The notes under the pieces were generated by a model. It worked only from the letters and a program-made list of their open reading frames with translations. It had not been told where the DNA came from and searched no databases. Source: Megalobrama amblycephala (lineage: Eukaryota; Chordata; Actinopteri; Cypriniformes; Xenocyprididae). Taken from it: a stretch of DNA of 64,000 nucleotides. Shown here piece after piece: positions 24,847 to 39,800 of the stretch (the stretch's first letter is position 1; every line of letters starts with the position of its first letter). The position numbers and the translations under genes are program-made. The DNA lies in contig NC_063065.1 in assembly GCF_018812025.1 (NCBI RefSeq), positions 29,670,240 to 29,734,239 of the forward strand, written 5' to 3'.

Positions 24847-27800
24847 TTAACCAGAGCCTTTTTCTTTTTGTGGGTCTTATTATTCCCTGTCAGCTGCCTT
24901 CAACACTAATGAATTTCCTGCATTTTGAGAGTGATTAGTCACAGGGCAATTACGGCTCAGCGTGAGCAAAGACAGCACATTTCCGGCATTCTTCCGGAAT
25001 GTCCTGCATCACCCGAGCGAGCACATTTAAGAAGAATCCTAACGGATATCCACCCTGCAACAAACAAAGCCTGTTGCAATTTGTTTCATTACCATGATAT
25101 TTGAGGATATTAAAAGATTAGGGGCCAGAATTTAACACGATCAATGTGGGTTTGAATCTGCCTTTTGCTGAGCTCGCTCTTCTCCATTTTCCCATCACAT
25201 ATGAAATCAGAAAGGCATTTATTTTCAATAAAAAAAAAAGAAAAAAAAAAAAGAAACTGTTCTAAAAGTGGATCTAGTGTTTAATAGTATTAAAAGTATT
25301 TATTGGGTAGGGTTGGGGGAAGGTGTAGGGAGGGTTTTTATTCTCCCAATAAGGCAATCCATTTAATAATTTTAAAATATAATCATTTACACTCTATGAT
25401 ATTATTGCATCCTTTTGTACAAAAATACTGAGGTGCAAATAGTATCTGCCAATATAAAGTAGCCTACAGACAGCATCTAATTACTATTTACACTTTTACA
25501 TGGTATCGCTAAGAAAAATGTTATTTTCACAGTGTAAATAGCATCTAATTTACACTTAGTGTAAATAGCATTTATCGCTATTTGGACTTAGTGTAAATAG
25601 CATCTATTTCTATTTGCTATTGATAGTTGCTAATGAATTTCCTGCATTTTGAGAGTGATAAGTCACAGGGCAATTACAGCTCAGCGTGAGCAAAGACAGC
25701 ACATTTCCGGCATTCTTCCAGCATGTCCTGCATCACCCGAGCAAGCACATTTAAGAAGAATCCTAACGGATATCCTCCCTGCAATAAACAAAGTGTGTTG
25801 CAATTTGTTTCATTACCATGATATTTGAGGATATTAAAAGATTAGGAACTAGATTTACTAACAGCTTCTGCCAGCACAAACCCTCTTTTGGTGTTAAAAA
25901 CAACTATCAAGATTTACTAAGACACACAGTGAAAAATTAGCACTGAAAAGGTGTGGACACAGTTATTTTTGCAGCTGAACTTATTGCATATGCATTTGTA
26001 GGAGTTTCCCTTTAAGATGCAAAATTTATGGAAGGAGAGTATTTACATGAAGGTGCAAGGTGATTTACTAAGGTTTGCGGTAGTCAATTTACTGGTAATT
26101 TACAGCCCAAAAAAAAGCACGTCTTAACCCAGATGCTAATTTGCACTGCTCTTGGTAGATTGCTTTGGTCATTATGGAAATGATCCATCCAGCTGTGTCT
26201 GTGTTCTTTAATTAGTGCGTCGTCAGTAGATCACTTCCATCGGCGCTTTTTTGGAACCACGCTCAAACGCCAATTTGCTCTGTTTAGTAAATCTGGCCCT
26301 AGGTCTAATATTGGGGAATTTTACTTATTTGTCTGAAAATTCTGAACTGTAAGTGTCCAATTTCTAAATATCTTGGGCACAATAATAGGTCCACAATCCC
26401 TCCACATTGTCAGTGATTTGACATGGTTTGAAATGTCGAGTTACAGTTTGTCGTACTACAAATCTCGAAGCGGTTCAGTTTAAATAAACATGGCTTGTGT
26501 GTTTTGGACACTTCTAATGCATGTTTGCTTCAGTTATTATATTCTCCCTTATTCTATCCTGTGTCAAAACACAATGAGAAGTTGTGGGGAGGAAACACTT
26601 TTGTCATTCTGCATACAATGAAAAACATGTTTGTTGCATGTAAATATTTATCTATCAAGACTTTAGTCAATCTAGAATTTCTCCTTGGAAACCAGCCGCA
26701 ACTGAAGAGGGTATTTGAGGTTTCAGGTAGGTACAATGGAGAAAAACTCAACAAAATTATTTAAATAATGTGATACTGCAGATGCAAAAGTAATTTGAAA
26801 GAAAAGTGCTAAACTGTATGTCTCCATCCCAGTCTTTAAGTTTTCAGTAAACACAGATACAGCCTGGTAATTAAGAAACAAGAAGGGAATATAAAACATT
26901 CACCAAGTGAACCAATGTCTTCGCTCATATTTATCCTGGCCGTAGCACGCGGTGAAGTCTGCTGAATATCAACGTCAACAGACAGCCACACACAAGTAAA
27001 CTTAGCATCTCACACTCCATTGATTTCCATGATGCGTCTCAACCGGCTGCTTACGGTGCTGACGTCTTCTGTGAGAGCTGCTATTTAGATCCCTTGTAAT
27101 CTCGCATTTCCGCGCAGGATGGGTGGTTGGCAGACGAGCCGCGGTACGAGCGGCATGAAAGTTTTTTGAAGTTGCTCAGTCAAAGAGCAAATGGCAGGCT
27201 CAAATTATTCACAGTCTGTGTGCCATTTTCTCATGCAAGGACAGATATTCAATGGTCTCAAAAACTGGTTTGCTCATGAAGTACACAGTGGCATGGCAGG
27301 AAAGCCTACTGCTACTTACAATACATATAATACTTATTAGCTTTTAGCATGCCTACCAAACCAGCATTACATACGACAAGGACAAATTGAGCTGAGTCAC
27401 CCCTTACAGTGCACAGCATAAATGAGTACACCCCCTCTGAAACTTCTGAAAGTCAGCAATTACTCAATTACTTAGAAGACATGTTAGGGTTCTTTAGAGA
27501 TATAATGTTCCAGCAAGTCTGCTTAATCAATTACCAAAGAAAATCAAAATATTTCAGGAAAATAAGATTTTCTTATCAAGGTGATAAAATGTTGTGTAGC
27601 AAAAATGTGTACACCCTCCTAAAAGTTACTAAATAAAACAATAAAAAAATTCTGGTGTAAGTTTAAGGCAATGTTTGATCAACAGGTAAGTATGTTGAAC
27701 CAAAGCATTTAAAGAAAAGTAGTTTCTTGACAATTGAAAGTGTTATATAGCCCACTGAATCATTCTCAGACTTAATGCTGACAACAATGGAACCACTTGG

Positions 27801-30800
27801 GAGAGAACTGTCAGGAGAATTATTTCTTAGCTCAAAAGAGGACAAGAGAATTACCAAATCATTGTTTTAAGTGTGAAAATACAGCAAAAGTTACACATAA
27901 ATTCAAAAACAACGGACTTGTGACAAGGCCCCTGAAATAATCAGGCCTTCATTTTAAGCTTTTATTTAGAGATGAGGGATTTTTTTACTAGACAAAGAGC
28001 AGGAGAAATAACAAGGGAGGGTCTCAGAGCCAGCAAAAGCTATGAAAAGAGTGACTGTTTATCTCACAGAGTAAGATGCAGCCTGCAGAAATGACATGTA
28101 TGGTTGTTGTTCTCACTGGATCTACTTACTGTAGCCAAAGCACAATGAAGTCAGTTAGCCATTTCTAAAGCCCATATTTACAAAACATAGATTCTGGGAA
28201 TCAATATTCTGTTCTCATGAGACCAAATCTAACAGCATCCAAAATGTTATGGTGTAGCTAGAGGAGGAGTACAGTGAGATGTACCTGGTTCCCACAGTAA
28301 AGTTCAGTGGTAGTAAAGCTCTTATATAGGGATGTATGAGTGCTGAAGGTGTGAGGGAGTTGCGCTTTATCAATGCTGTCATGAATTCCAACACCACTGT
28401 GTACAAACACGATTCCAAAAAAGTTGGGACACTGTACAAATTGTGAATAAAAACAGAATGCAATGATGTGGAAGTTTCAAATTTCAATATTTTATTCAGA
28501 ATACAACACAGATGACATATCAAATGTTTAAACTGAGAAAATGTATCATTTTAAGGGAAAAATAAGTTGATTTTAAATTTCATGGCATCAACACATCTCA
28601 AAAAATTTGGGACAAGGCCATGTTTACCACTGTGTGGCATCCCCTCTTCTTTTTATAACAGTCTGCAAACGTCTGGGGACTGAGGAGACAAGTTGCTCAA
28701 GTTTAGGAATAGGAATGTTGTCCCATTCTTGTCTAATACAGGCTTCTAGTTGCTCAACTGTCTTAGGTCTTCTTTGTCGCATCTTCCTTTTTATGATGCG
28801 CCAAATGTTTTCTATGGGTGAAAGATCTGGACTGCAGACTGGCCATTTCAGTACCTGGATCCTTCTTCTACGCAGCCATGATGTTGTAATTGATGCAGTA
28901 TGTGGTCTGGCATTGTCATGTTGGAAAATGCAAGGTCTTCCCTGAAAGAGCCGACGTCTGGATGGGAGCATATGTTGTTCTAGAACTTGGATATACTTTT
29001 CAGCATTGATGGTGCCTTTCCAGATGTGTAAGCTGTCCATGCCACACGCACTCATGCAACCCCATACCATCAGAGATGCAGGCTTCTGAACTGAGCGCTG
29101 ATAACAACTTGGGTTGTCCTTGTCCTCTTTAGTCCAGATGACATGGCATCCCAGTTTTTCAAAAAGAACTTCAAATTTTGATTCGTCTGACCACAGAACA
29201 GTTTTCCACATTGCCACAGTCTATTTTAAATGAGCCTTGGCCCAGAGAAAATGCCTGCGCTTTTGGATCATGTTTAGATATGGCTTCTTTTTTGACCTAT
29301 AGAGTTTTAGCCGGCAACGGCGAATGGCACGGTGGATTGTGTTCGTTTTCTGGAAGTATTCCTGAGCCCATGTTGTGATTTACATTACAGTAACTTTCCT
29401 GTATGTGATGCAGTGCTGTCTAAGGGCCCGAAGATCACGGGCATCCAGTATGGTTTTCCTGCCTTGACCCTTACGCACAGAGATTGTTCCAGATTCTCTG
29501 AATCTTTGGATGATATTATGCACTGTAGATAATGATAACTTTAAACTCTTTGCAATTTTTCTCTGAGAAACTCTTTTTTTGCCGCAGCATTGGGGGAATT
29601 GGTGATCCTCTGCCCATCTTGACTTCTGAGAGACACTGCCACTCTGAGAGGCTCTTTTTATACCCAATCATGTTGCCAATTGACCTAATAAGTTGCAAAT
29701 TGGTCCTCCAGCTGTTCCTTATATGTACATTTAACTTTTCCAGCCCCTTATTGCTACCTGTCCCAACTTTTTTGGAATGTGTAGCTCTCATGAAATCCAA
29801 AATGAGCCAATATTTGGCATGACATTTCAAAATGTCTCACTTTCAACATTTGATATGTTATCTATATTCTATTGTGAATAAAATATAAGTTTATGAGATT
29901 TGTAAATTATTGCATTCCTTTTTTATTCACAATTTTTACAGTGTCCCAACTTTTTTGAAATTGGGTTTGTAATTTAATTCACAAACTTGAAACAGAAGAT
30001 GTTACCCTTTCCTCATTCCCTGCATTGTTGGGCATTTTTTTCAACATGACAATGAGGATATGCATTCTTCCAAGGTGAAAAACCTTCTCTGGACATGTAT
30101 TGCACTCAATCTTAACACTCTTGAGCGCCTGTGGAGGATTCTGTAGAGACGAGTTGAGCAACACTCCCCATTAAAGACCAGGGCATTTAAGGAGCTCATC
30201 ATCCAGGAGTTAAACAGGACAGATGTGACAATTTGCCATGAACTTTGCCATGAACACTCTGTGCCAAGAAGGGTCAGAGCAGTATTTTCGAAATTATGGA
30301 GGGCATGCTAAGTACTTGAATATTATACATTTGTTGAATTAACTAATCTAGGGTATACTCTTTTCTGCAATCCTTAATTTAAACAAAATTGGCTAATTTA
30401 CTTATTTTATGGCTATTAATGGCATATATTCATAGGTGTGATTGGCAAAGGACAAAAAAGCAGGAAACTATACGGTGCACTTACCATGGGGGCGGGGCTT
30501 TGTTATGGGGAGGGGCTTATGGAGGGGCGTGGCTTGCTTTTGTACTGTTTTTTTATGATAAAGTTATGTAAAATAACTGCTCAGTGCTGCAAAACAGACA
30601 ACTCTGCTAATGCTAACTTAATTCTATATAAACTATTAGGGGTGTGACGAGACAGGTATCTCACAAGACGAGACGAGATTGAGTTCACGAGATGAGACAA
30701 GATGGCGAAATACACGACTAGAAAAAATATTCTGCAGGTGTATTTGAAATGTTTTAACTAATCATCTTGTAATGAATGTCATTTCAGTTCTACTTTCTGA

Positions 30801-33800
30801 GTATGAATTATCATATGCGGTAAAAGACAACAATACTCAAGCACTGTAAAAGGTTTTGCCACAAACTCAACTGACTGACTTCTCTTCTGTATGACTTCAG
30901 TCTCTTCAGACCTTACTGTACATGATTTATGAGCTTCTACAACTTTTGACCTCCTAACTGAACTCCTTTCCACAAACTGATCATAGAAATAAAAACAGTA
31001 TAAATAAAAACGGTAACACTTTACAATAAGGTCTCATTTATTAACATTAATTAGCAAACATCAACTAACAATGAGCAATATATGTGCTACAGTATTTATT
31101 CATCTTTGTTTATGTTAGTTAATAAAAATAGTCATTCATTGTTAGTTCATGATAGTTCACAGTGCATTAACTAATGTTAACAAATGAAACCTTACTGTTT
31201 GTGCTTAATAAGATTAAGAGAAAACTGTTATTCATTTTTATGGTAACACTTTACAATAAATGCAACCATAATCGCACTCTCTCAATATTCAAAGTGCAAA
31301 TAAGACCAAATTTTTCTTTGATACAGAGCTAAGAGATGGTTACAACTACACTGCATAAAATAGCTTTCATATTGAGAGATATCTGTATTCATCAGGGAGC
31401 CGCTCTCAAAATGCGGGGTATTGAAATCGCGTTTGAATGCGCGCTCGCGTTTACTTTCACGATGGCGCGTACTCTGTGAATGTGGAGCGGCGGCGACCGT
31501 TATCCAACTGAATTAAATGTTTTTTATTTAAATACAAAGCAAAACAACAGTGGAGGCGTAATATAAACGTAGCAGTGGCATATTCTTTCCTAATCGTCCT
31601 AATACTCTGTCATGGCAACATCATGAGACTACTTTTCACCTCGACGAGAAATCTCATCACACCCCTATAAACTATATAACAGCATAGGCCTGTTAGTTAC
31701 TAGCCTAAACTGGACGAAGACATGGAGCGCCCTGTAACTCACTGACCTGCCTGCGTTCACAATTCACACGGTGCAGATGGAAGGGAGAACGGTTGACTAC
31801 ACAGTTTATGGGTATAAACTGTGTATTTCCCTCACAATTGTCACAAAAACTCACTAGTCTGTACACTGTCTGTCTGGTCTCTCTGCACGTTGCTTTGCGA
31901 GATCATGCGGCGCGATTTTTTTTCCTCACTGTGAACTTCACTTTGAACTTCAATCGTTACAAATGATTGGACTACTTGCGGAGTGACATGACGACATGAA
32001 TCAGAGGCACAAAAAACGTTGACAGCGGTGAGCGGTCATTATGTTTACCAATACTCGACCCATCGCAACCGCCGCAACCCTGACCCCCTCCCCCTTTTTT
32101 TTTTTTTTTTTTGCATGATTTACGAGAGCATCATTTTCAGGTCGGAAAAGCCGGATTTCCGGATTTTTCCGGAAGAATCACACCCCTGATATTTCATTGT
32201 TTTTTATTATGTATATGTTTAATAAATTTTAGCTTTGACATCTTACCATGAATTGTATTCGTGATCATAAATATATAAATATATAAATATTAGTGAAAAT
32301 ACAGTACAGTCCAAAAGTTTGGAACCACTGAGATTTTTTATGTTTTTAAAAGAAGTTTCGTCTGCTCACCAAGGCTACATTTATTTAATTAAAAATACAG
32401 TAAAAAACAGTAATATTGTGAAATATTATTACAATTTAAAATAACTGTTTTCTATTTGAATATATTTCACAAAGTAATTTATTCCTGTGATGGCAAAGCT
32501 GAATTTTCAGCATCATTACTCCAGTCTTCAGTGTCACATGATCCTTCAGAAATCATTCTAATATGCTGATCTGCTGCTCAAGAAACATTTAATATGTTTG
32601 TACAATGTACAATTGTACAAAATATTTGTGTACAATTTTTTTTTTCAGGATTATTTGATGAATAGAAAGTTCAAAAGAACAGTGTTTATCTGAAATCTAA
32701 TCTTTTGTAACATTATAAATGTCTTTACTGCCACTTTTGATTGATTTAATGCATCCTTGCTGAATAAAAGTATTAATTTCTTTAATTTCTTTAAAAAAAA
32801 ATAAAAATAAAAATCCTTACTGACCCCAAACTTTTGAACGGTAGTGTATAATGCTACAGAAGCTTTGTATTTCAGATAAATGCTGTTCTTTTGAACTTTC
32901 TATTCATCAAGGAATCCTGAAAAAAAAAGTACACAACTGTTTTCAACATTGAAAATAATCATAAATGTTTATTGAGCAGCAAATCAGCATATTAGAATGA
33001 TTTCTGAAGGATCATGTGACACTGAGGACTGAAGATATATATTTTGTATTTGTTCAGAGGGGGTGTACTCATTTATGCTGTGCACTGTATACAAAGGAAA
33101 AAAAACAACCAAAAAAAACCCCAAAATCATCCAAAAAATACATCTGACTAATTTTGAAGTCCAAGTTTAAAAGGAGCACATGAATTAGAAACTTCACTTG
33201 AACTTTACTTAAAAGCCGTAAAAGTTGTATATTTTACACTAAAACAATATTCAAGGTGAAAAATTGTAAGGCATTCAGTACGAACATTATATTGAAAAAA
33301 TATCTTTGAGTCAAAGGTATGGCAAAAACCACAAACAAAGTCAAAACTATCAAGCCATCACAGCAAATTTGATAGCGCATACTGAAGTAGCTAGGGACAA
33401 TGATTGGTTTATTCGCTTATGCAGTGAAGGAGAGCTGATTTATTTATACTGTAAAGTAAAACGTTCATGTTTTCTCTAGAGTAGTGAATGGGTCAGATTA
33501 AACTCACTTCCAGGGAAAAGTATTCTTTCAGGCCAAAGAAAAAAAAAAAAAGTGGTCTGGTTCAATTTAAAACGTTCATTTCATTCATTGGGCAAGAGAC
33601 AATAACAACAGTCCTGAAAACTGAACGAGGGATACTTTTAAGAGCAGAATATTTCATCATGCAGAAATTCTATGAAGTATTAAATACATCAAATTTAGTC
33701 AGTGTTATTGAACTGTCAGTTTAAAAACATGAAAGTGAACTGATGTACTGTATCAGCAATTCAGTTATACTCTCAGGTGTCAGAAAATGACTGAATCATG

Positions 33801-36800
33801 TTCAAGAGGCTTTCAATCTGTTCTGCCTCTATGTGCCAAGCATGTCTGCTTCTATTTAAATTTCTCATGTATGTTTTATTGAATTTATGGGAACTTGTTA
33901 AGCTTTTGAATCAATGCTGGAAAAAAAAAAAGTCCAACCCGCCCACCAATGTCTGGTTAGGTCACTCAAGATTAAAAACTGACACACGGAATTCAACGTC
34001 CTCAGTAGCACGTCCTACATTTTCCCATCACATATCAATAGTATTAAAAGCATTTATTGGGTAGGGTTAGGGGAAGGTATAGGGAGGGTTTTTATTCTCC
34101 CAATAAGGCAGTCCATTTAATAATTTTAATAAATACAGTGCACAGCATAAATGAGTACACCCCCTCTGAACAAATACAAAAAATGTACTGTATTTTCTTT
34201 ATGGTCACTAATACAATTCAAAGACAGATGGCAAAACGAAAATGTATTAAACATATACATAATAAAAACTGACAAATATATATCATTAATAGCCATAAAA
34301 TAAGTAATTTAGCCAATTTTGTTTAAATTAAGGATTGCAGAAATGAGTACATCCTAGATTTAATTCAACAAATGTATAATATTCAAGTACTTAGTATGCC
34401 CTCCATCATTTTGAATATACTGCTCTGACCCTTCTTGGCACAGAGTGTACAAGTTCATGGCAAATTGTCACATCTGTCCTGTTTAACTCCTTGATGATGA
34501 GCTCCTTAAATGCCCTGATCTTTAACGGGGAGTGTTGCTCAACTCGTCTCTACAGAATCCCCAGCAGGCGCTCAAGAGTGTTAAGATTGAGTGCAATACA
34601 TGTCCAGAGAAGGTTTTTCACCTTGGGAGAATGCATACCCTCATTGTCATGTTGAAAAAATGCCCAATGCAGGGAATGAGGAAAGGGTAACATCTTCTGT
34701 TTCAAGTTTGTGTATTAAATTACACAGTGGTGTGGGAATTCATGACAGCTTTGATAAAGCACAACTCCCTCACACCTTCAGCACTCATACATCCCTATAT
34801 AAGAGCTTTACTACCACTGAACTTTACTGTGGGAACCAGGCACTTCTCACTGAACTCCTCCTCTAGCAACACCATAACATTTTGGATGCTGTTAGATCCA
34901 AAAAGATTGATTTGGTCTCATGAGAACAGAGTATTGATTCCCAGAATCTATATTTTGTAAATATGGGCTTTAGAAATGGCTAACTGACTTCATTGTGCTT
35001 TGGCTACAGTAGGTAGATCCAGTGAGAACAACAACCATGCATGTCATTTCTGCAGGCTGCATCTTACTCTGTGAGATAAACAGTCACTCTTTTCATAGCT
35101 TTTGCTGGTTCTGAGACACTCGCTTGGTATTTCTCCTGCTCTTTGTCTAGCAAAAAAATCCCTCATCTCTAAATGAAAGCTTAAAATGAAGGCCTGATTA
35201 TTTCAGGGGCGATATTTAAATAACTGATTGATAATTGTGCTCTTTTATACTCCAAAAATGGGAGTCATAGAGCAAAAGAAATAGACTAGCACCAATTAAG
35301 TTTTCGTGTACTATATACAAAGTCATCGGAAGTGAATCCATAGCTTCATGTGAGGGACAGAAGAATATGGACATTGCTAAATTTAAGTTTACTGAAACTC
35401 GTCTTCCCTCCGCTGCAGCTGTCAATCATTCTCTGTTCAGCACTCAAACAGCGCGCCGCATTCGGTAACACGACAGTCAGCACAGTAAAACTCTCCAATA
35501 TGATATATTCCCATTATAATACTTGATATGTACAGTAGATAAAGGGCTGTGGATTTGCATAAAATGACTATCTTGCTGTAGTTTATAGCTGTTTCTGAAC
35601 GATGTCATCATACTGGCTACAGTTAGATCGCACAACAACACAAGGACTATGAATTGGCATCACATGCACAATAACTGGAATTTAAAAGTGAAAAGAAACA
35701 TATGATCAATAAATGTAAGCTCTAGCGTAAGTTAAGCCTCCCGAGTCTTTCTGGTAGAAACTGTTAGATGTAGATATACACAGGGATTTTCTTTGTGCCG
35801 TGAACTTTTCAATGCGCAGCGCAACTGCGCGCTGACTCAATATTGCTTTAAGCACATCGTTCCGCACCCAGGGTACGCATAAGCGGTTTTTGCTGCTGTT
35901 TTGAAGCGTTTTATATTATCATGGTTTTGCACACTGAATTTATATAAAATTAATTTTATAAAATTAATGTGCAGTTTTTTTCAAGAATTAGGCTAGCATA
36001 CTTTTTGCTGTTGAATTATAGTCACCTAGATTTTATTTATTTACTTATTTTTTGGTCAGCTTATGATTATATATTTTTATTCATTTGTTATTTTTCTCTA
36101 TAATGAAGTAGTGTGTTTAGTGCATTCTGGATTGTGTATAACAAATCAAAGAGTGACCATTAGTTCGACAAATACAGATGTATAGATACAGGCCCCCACT
36201 TATTATTCTAGAAATAAATTAATTCAACAAAGGTAACCTCTTTTGCTACATATTTTAACGGTTTAACTGTATACTCTACATGTTTGACCACTTATGAACT
36301 ATCATTTAGCCTACTATATGTTGTGTACGTGACTAATGTGCCCTACAATCACAAATAAATAAATTACTATTAGAGCACAAAATTGCTTACAAGAGAACAA
36401 ATTTCTTCATTGATTTTGCTCTCAGAATGCAACAGATTTATGCATTTAAATTTCAAATGTACAAAATTTTCCTCCGGGGAAACCCCCCAAGAGGGGCTGA
36501 TGTCATCCCACCACAGTCTCACAAAATCCTGTGGGAAACAATGCATGTATATATACTTTAAAATGTCAGTTATTCCTGTGATCAAAGCTGAATTTTCAGC
36601 ATCATTACTCAAGTTTTCAGTGTCACATGATCCTTCAGAAATCATTCTAATATGATGATTTGCTGCTCAAGAAACATTTCTGATTATTAGCACTGTTCAA
36701 GACAATAGTGATCCTTAATATTTTTGTGGAAACTGTGATACTTTTTTTTTTTTTAGGATTATTTGATGAAAAGAATGTTAAAAAAAACAGAATTTATTTG

Positions 36801-39800
36801 AAATAGAAATATTTTGTAACAATGTAAAAATCTTTACCGTCACTTTTCAGTTTAATGCATCTTTACCGAATAAAAGTATTCTTTCAAAAAAAATTTTTTG
36901 TTTGTTTGTTTGTTTTGTTTTTGGATGTTTGTACACTCTGGGGACTGTTTGGACTGAAAAAAAAAATCCTTGCACTGAAGTGCTATTGTGGCTGAGTCAT
37001 CATTCTTGTGCCAAGAGCTTTTACCAACACGCCTCTTCACAATGACTGACCCCAAAATTTTGAATGATAGTGTACTTACAAAATAAATTCATTAATGGAG
37101 GTGAAATACTAATTTGAGTTTTTATTATGCAAGGATAAACTGACCGCAGAGCGTTCAGTTGCCTGGGACTAGAACCAATTATACAGTTTAGTGTCATTAT
37201 ACAAAAATATTTGACTGCAGAAACAAGCATTTCAGAGAGCCATTTAATAGCTTTTTAATATAAGTTAAATATTTGTAAACATACTTACAAGGTATTTTTA
37301 ACTTATTAATAAAAATGTGAAAATTAATAATAACATTATTACTTGTACTACCAAATAATTATTTTTATTTTACTTGCATAACAAGTCAGTGTTGTATTAC
37401 CTGTGAAGACAGAAGATTGCAGTCTATATGAAGGCCTCGTCCTGTTTTCTGTCTCTGAAGCAAAGCAGCCATGACGGCTCCCTGAGTGTATAAACCAGTG
37501 GCCAGATCAGTCATCGCGACACCTGGTCTGACTGGATCCCCATCCTTAAAAAAAGCAGCACTTAAATAAACAGGAGATAAAGGACCTAAAATAGGATGCA
37601 ATACATAAAGAGGACCTATTTTGCTTTTTTATATTTTTAACTTTCTGTAGTGTTTAAGGTTGCTGTTTGAGCATGAAAAAGTTACAAAGCACAAAGTCCC
37701 TCCAGCAGGAGTTATTCTCTATCAGTGCACACTGTTTCTGAACTCCCTGAAACGCCTTCATTGTAGTCTTGAGTTTTCCAGAATCAAACATGTCACAATA
37801 TTCCTCATTTAAATAATTCCCGCCCAAGGCATACACAAAATAAAGGGGTGGGGCCTGGTTGAGTAAGTTAGTAGTGTGTTGAAACTTGTGGTTATGGTAA
37901 GGGGGGAACATTTCCCAAACACGCTCGAAGCAGTTGACCAATCACAACACGCTGGTCCAGCCAACCAATCAGAGCACATTGTGCTTTTCGTAAGGAAGTG
38001 CTTCATAGAGACAGGAACTAAACAGAGCGTTACTGACAGACTGGGAAGTGAGGAGCTGCAACAATGTCAAATAGGGGAAAAATAATGTTTTTTGAACATT
38101 CAAGTACGAAAACCTATTCTATTAGGGCCCAAAAACAAAATCAAGACATAATATGTCCTCTTTAAGATAAAGTGTGTGACATTTTTTCAATGTCAAAATC
38201 AATGATGTGGGTTTTGGATGGTATCTGTTTGACCAATATTTGGCAATTTGGTGATGCTAGAAATGACACACTTCACCTTTAATCACACCAAGGTCATTGC
38301 CCTCACCTCAGGACCAGTGATGTGCATCATTCCAGACACCGCAGACGCAATGGAGTCATATCCAGGCTTGTGTGACTCGGGGCCCGTCTGTCCATATCCT
38401 GAATAAATTAACAGATATTGTTACTGATTATGTGTGTGGATGATTATCAGATGGAAATGTGCTTACAGCTGACAGTTTCCGTGTAACATGAGCATGTCAG
38501 AGCTACAATCTCCAGCATATTTTGTGTTGCCAGTAGGGCTTGATTTGGGCCTGTGTGCGGCTCTTAGAAATCCCTACAGCTGAGCACACACGTCCAGAGA
38601 GAATGTGGGCAAAGACCCGATTACATTTCTATTATCATCAGAGCAGTCAGAATAATTCAGTTCTAGGAACTCCACCGTAGTTCTAAGACTTTGACTCATT
38701 GGAGGTAAACATCCATGGATGTGTTTATTTCCTTGGCAGAGGTATGGGCGGCTTAAGGAAAATCTGTCATGCCCTAGTATGAAAACAGCAGTCTTCTTGC
38801 CAGAGTTTGTGCAAGAACATTTCATAAACCAGTATCACTTCGTACCCTTCGTTCCCTCTCTCTTTGCTTTAATTAGTTGTGTTTGCTAAGGCAACCATCA
38901 CTATTATTATTTCTCATACTCAAGTTTAAGTATATAGCCTATATATATATACAAGGCTTGACATTAACTTTTTTGCTCACCAACCACTGTGGCTAGTGGT
39001 TTTTCAGAGTGTCTAGCCACACAGCATTTTCACTGGCCACAATTTTGACATCAATACGATGGGGAAAAACTGTCGTATAGATATCATTATCATCTCATAA
39101 TTTGGCAGCAGATATATTAGGTTGCTGTCACTTTAAGACCTGACACACAGATCCATTATACTGTTACACATGCCTTTTCTTTCTCAACTGTTTATGTTCA
39201 CTAAAAAATAACTGACTGTGTTTGCATGAATACTCACCAAGACCAGCATTTGACATTATTTGTGACCAATCACGGAAAGTAGGGTGAACCAGCAGTCCCA
39301 GCAGTCAAAAATAATAGGGCATAGAAAAAAAACAAGTTTCCCAAAAAAATATTCTTTTAATGAATCCAAAAAGCAACATTTACCAAAATAGAGAAAAACC
39401 AAAATAAATCAACAATTTAGGCCTAATAAAAGAGGTAAACAAAACAAAACTGAAATCAAATAACTGAAGCCATAACAAACTGAACTGACCCAACTAATGA
39501 AACAAAGGAGACACATTTATACAATTGGACTAGTCCACACAACACACAAGAGGGGAAACAAAAACAACAAAATTACAAAATACAACAAAGCAACCAAACT
39601 AATTAAATGATTGAAAATAAAGATTAAATATAAATCTGGTCAAAAAAACTAAACCAAAATAACATTATGAAGTGGCCAACTAAACAACTCAACCACCCCT
39701 ATAATTCATCGTCCATTGTGCGCAACCAAAAAGCGGCAGAAGCAGCACGTCGGTCCTTTAAAGGAACGACAGAAGTTAGTAAAATTATGCGCGATATGCT

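Larger units (their letters stand above)
27411..33090. mobile_element. Old Tc1-like element (family X) carrying later insertions
   Basis: Inverted termini CAGTGCACAGCATAAATGAG with adjoining TACACCCCCTCTGAA mark both ends. Transposase relics appear on the plus strand near 30045-30250: a HDNED-like remnant, then TLERLWRIL and HSPLK segments typical of the Tc1 C-terminus. Insertions account for most of the length: a Tc1 element (28404-29969), a stretch at about 30434-32188, and MITE pieces (32304-33030). A second copy lies inverted at 34136-35215. Confidence 0.75.

Noticed and set aside
37545..37601. Extension of the exon 8 frame upstream to a Met
   Set aside because: An acceptor AG at 37545 precedes the conserved DGDPVRPG; the extension has no similarity to the family and is intron.
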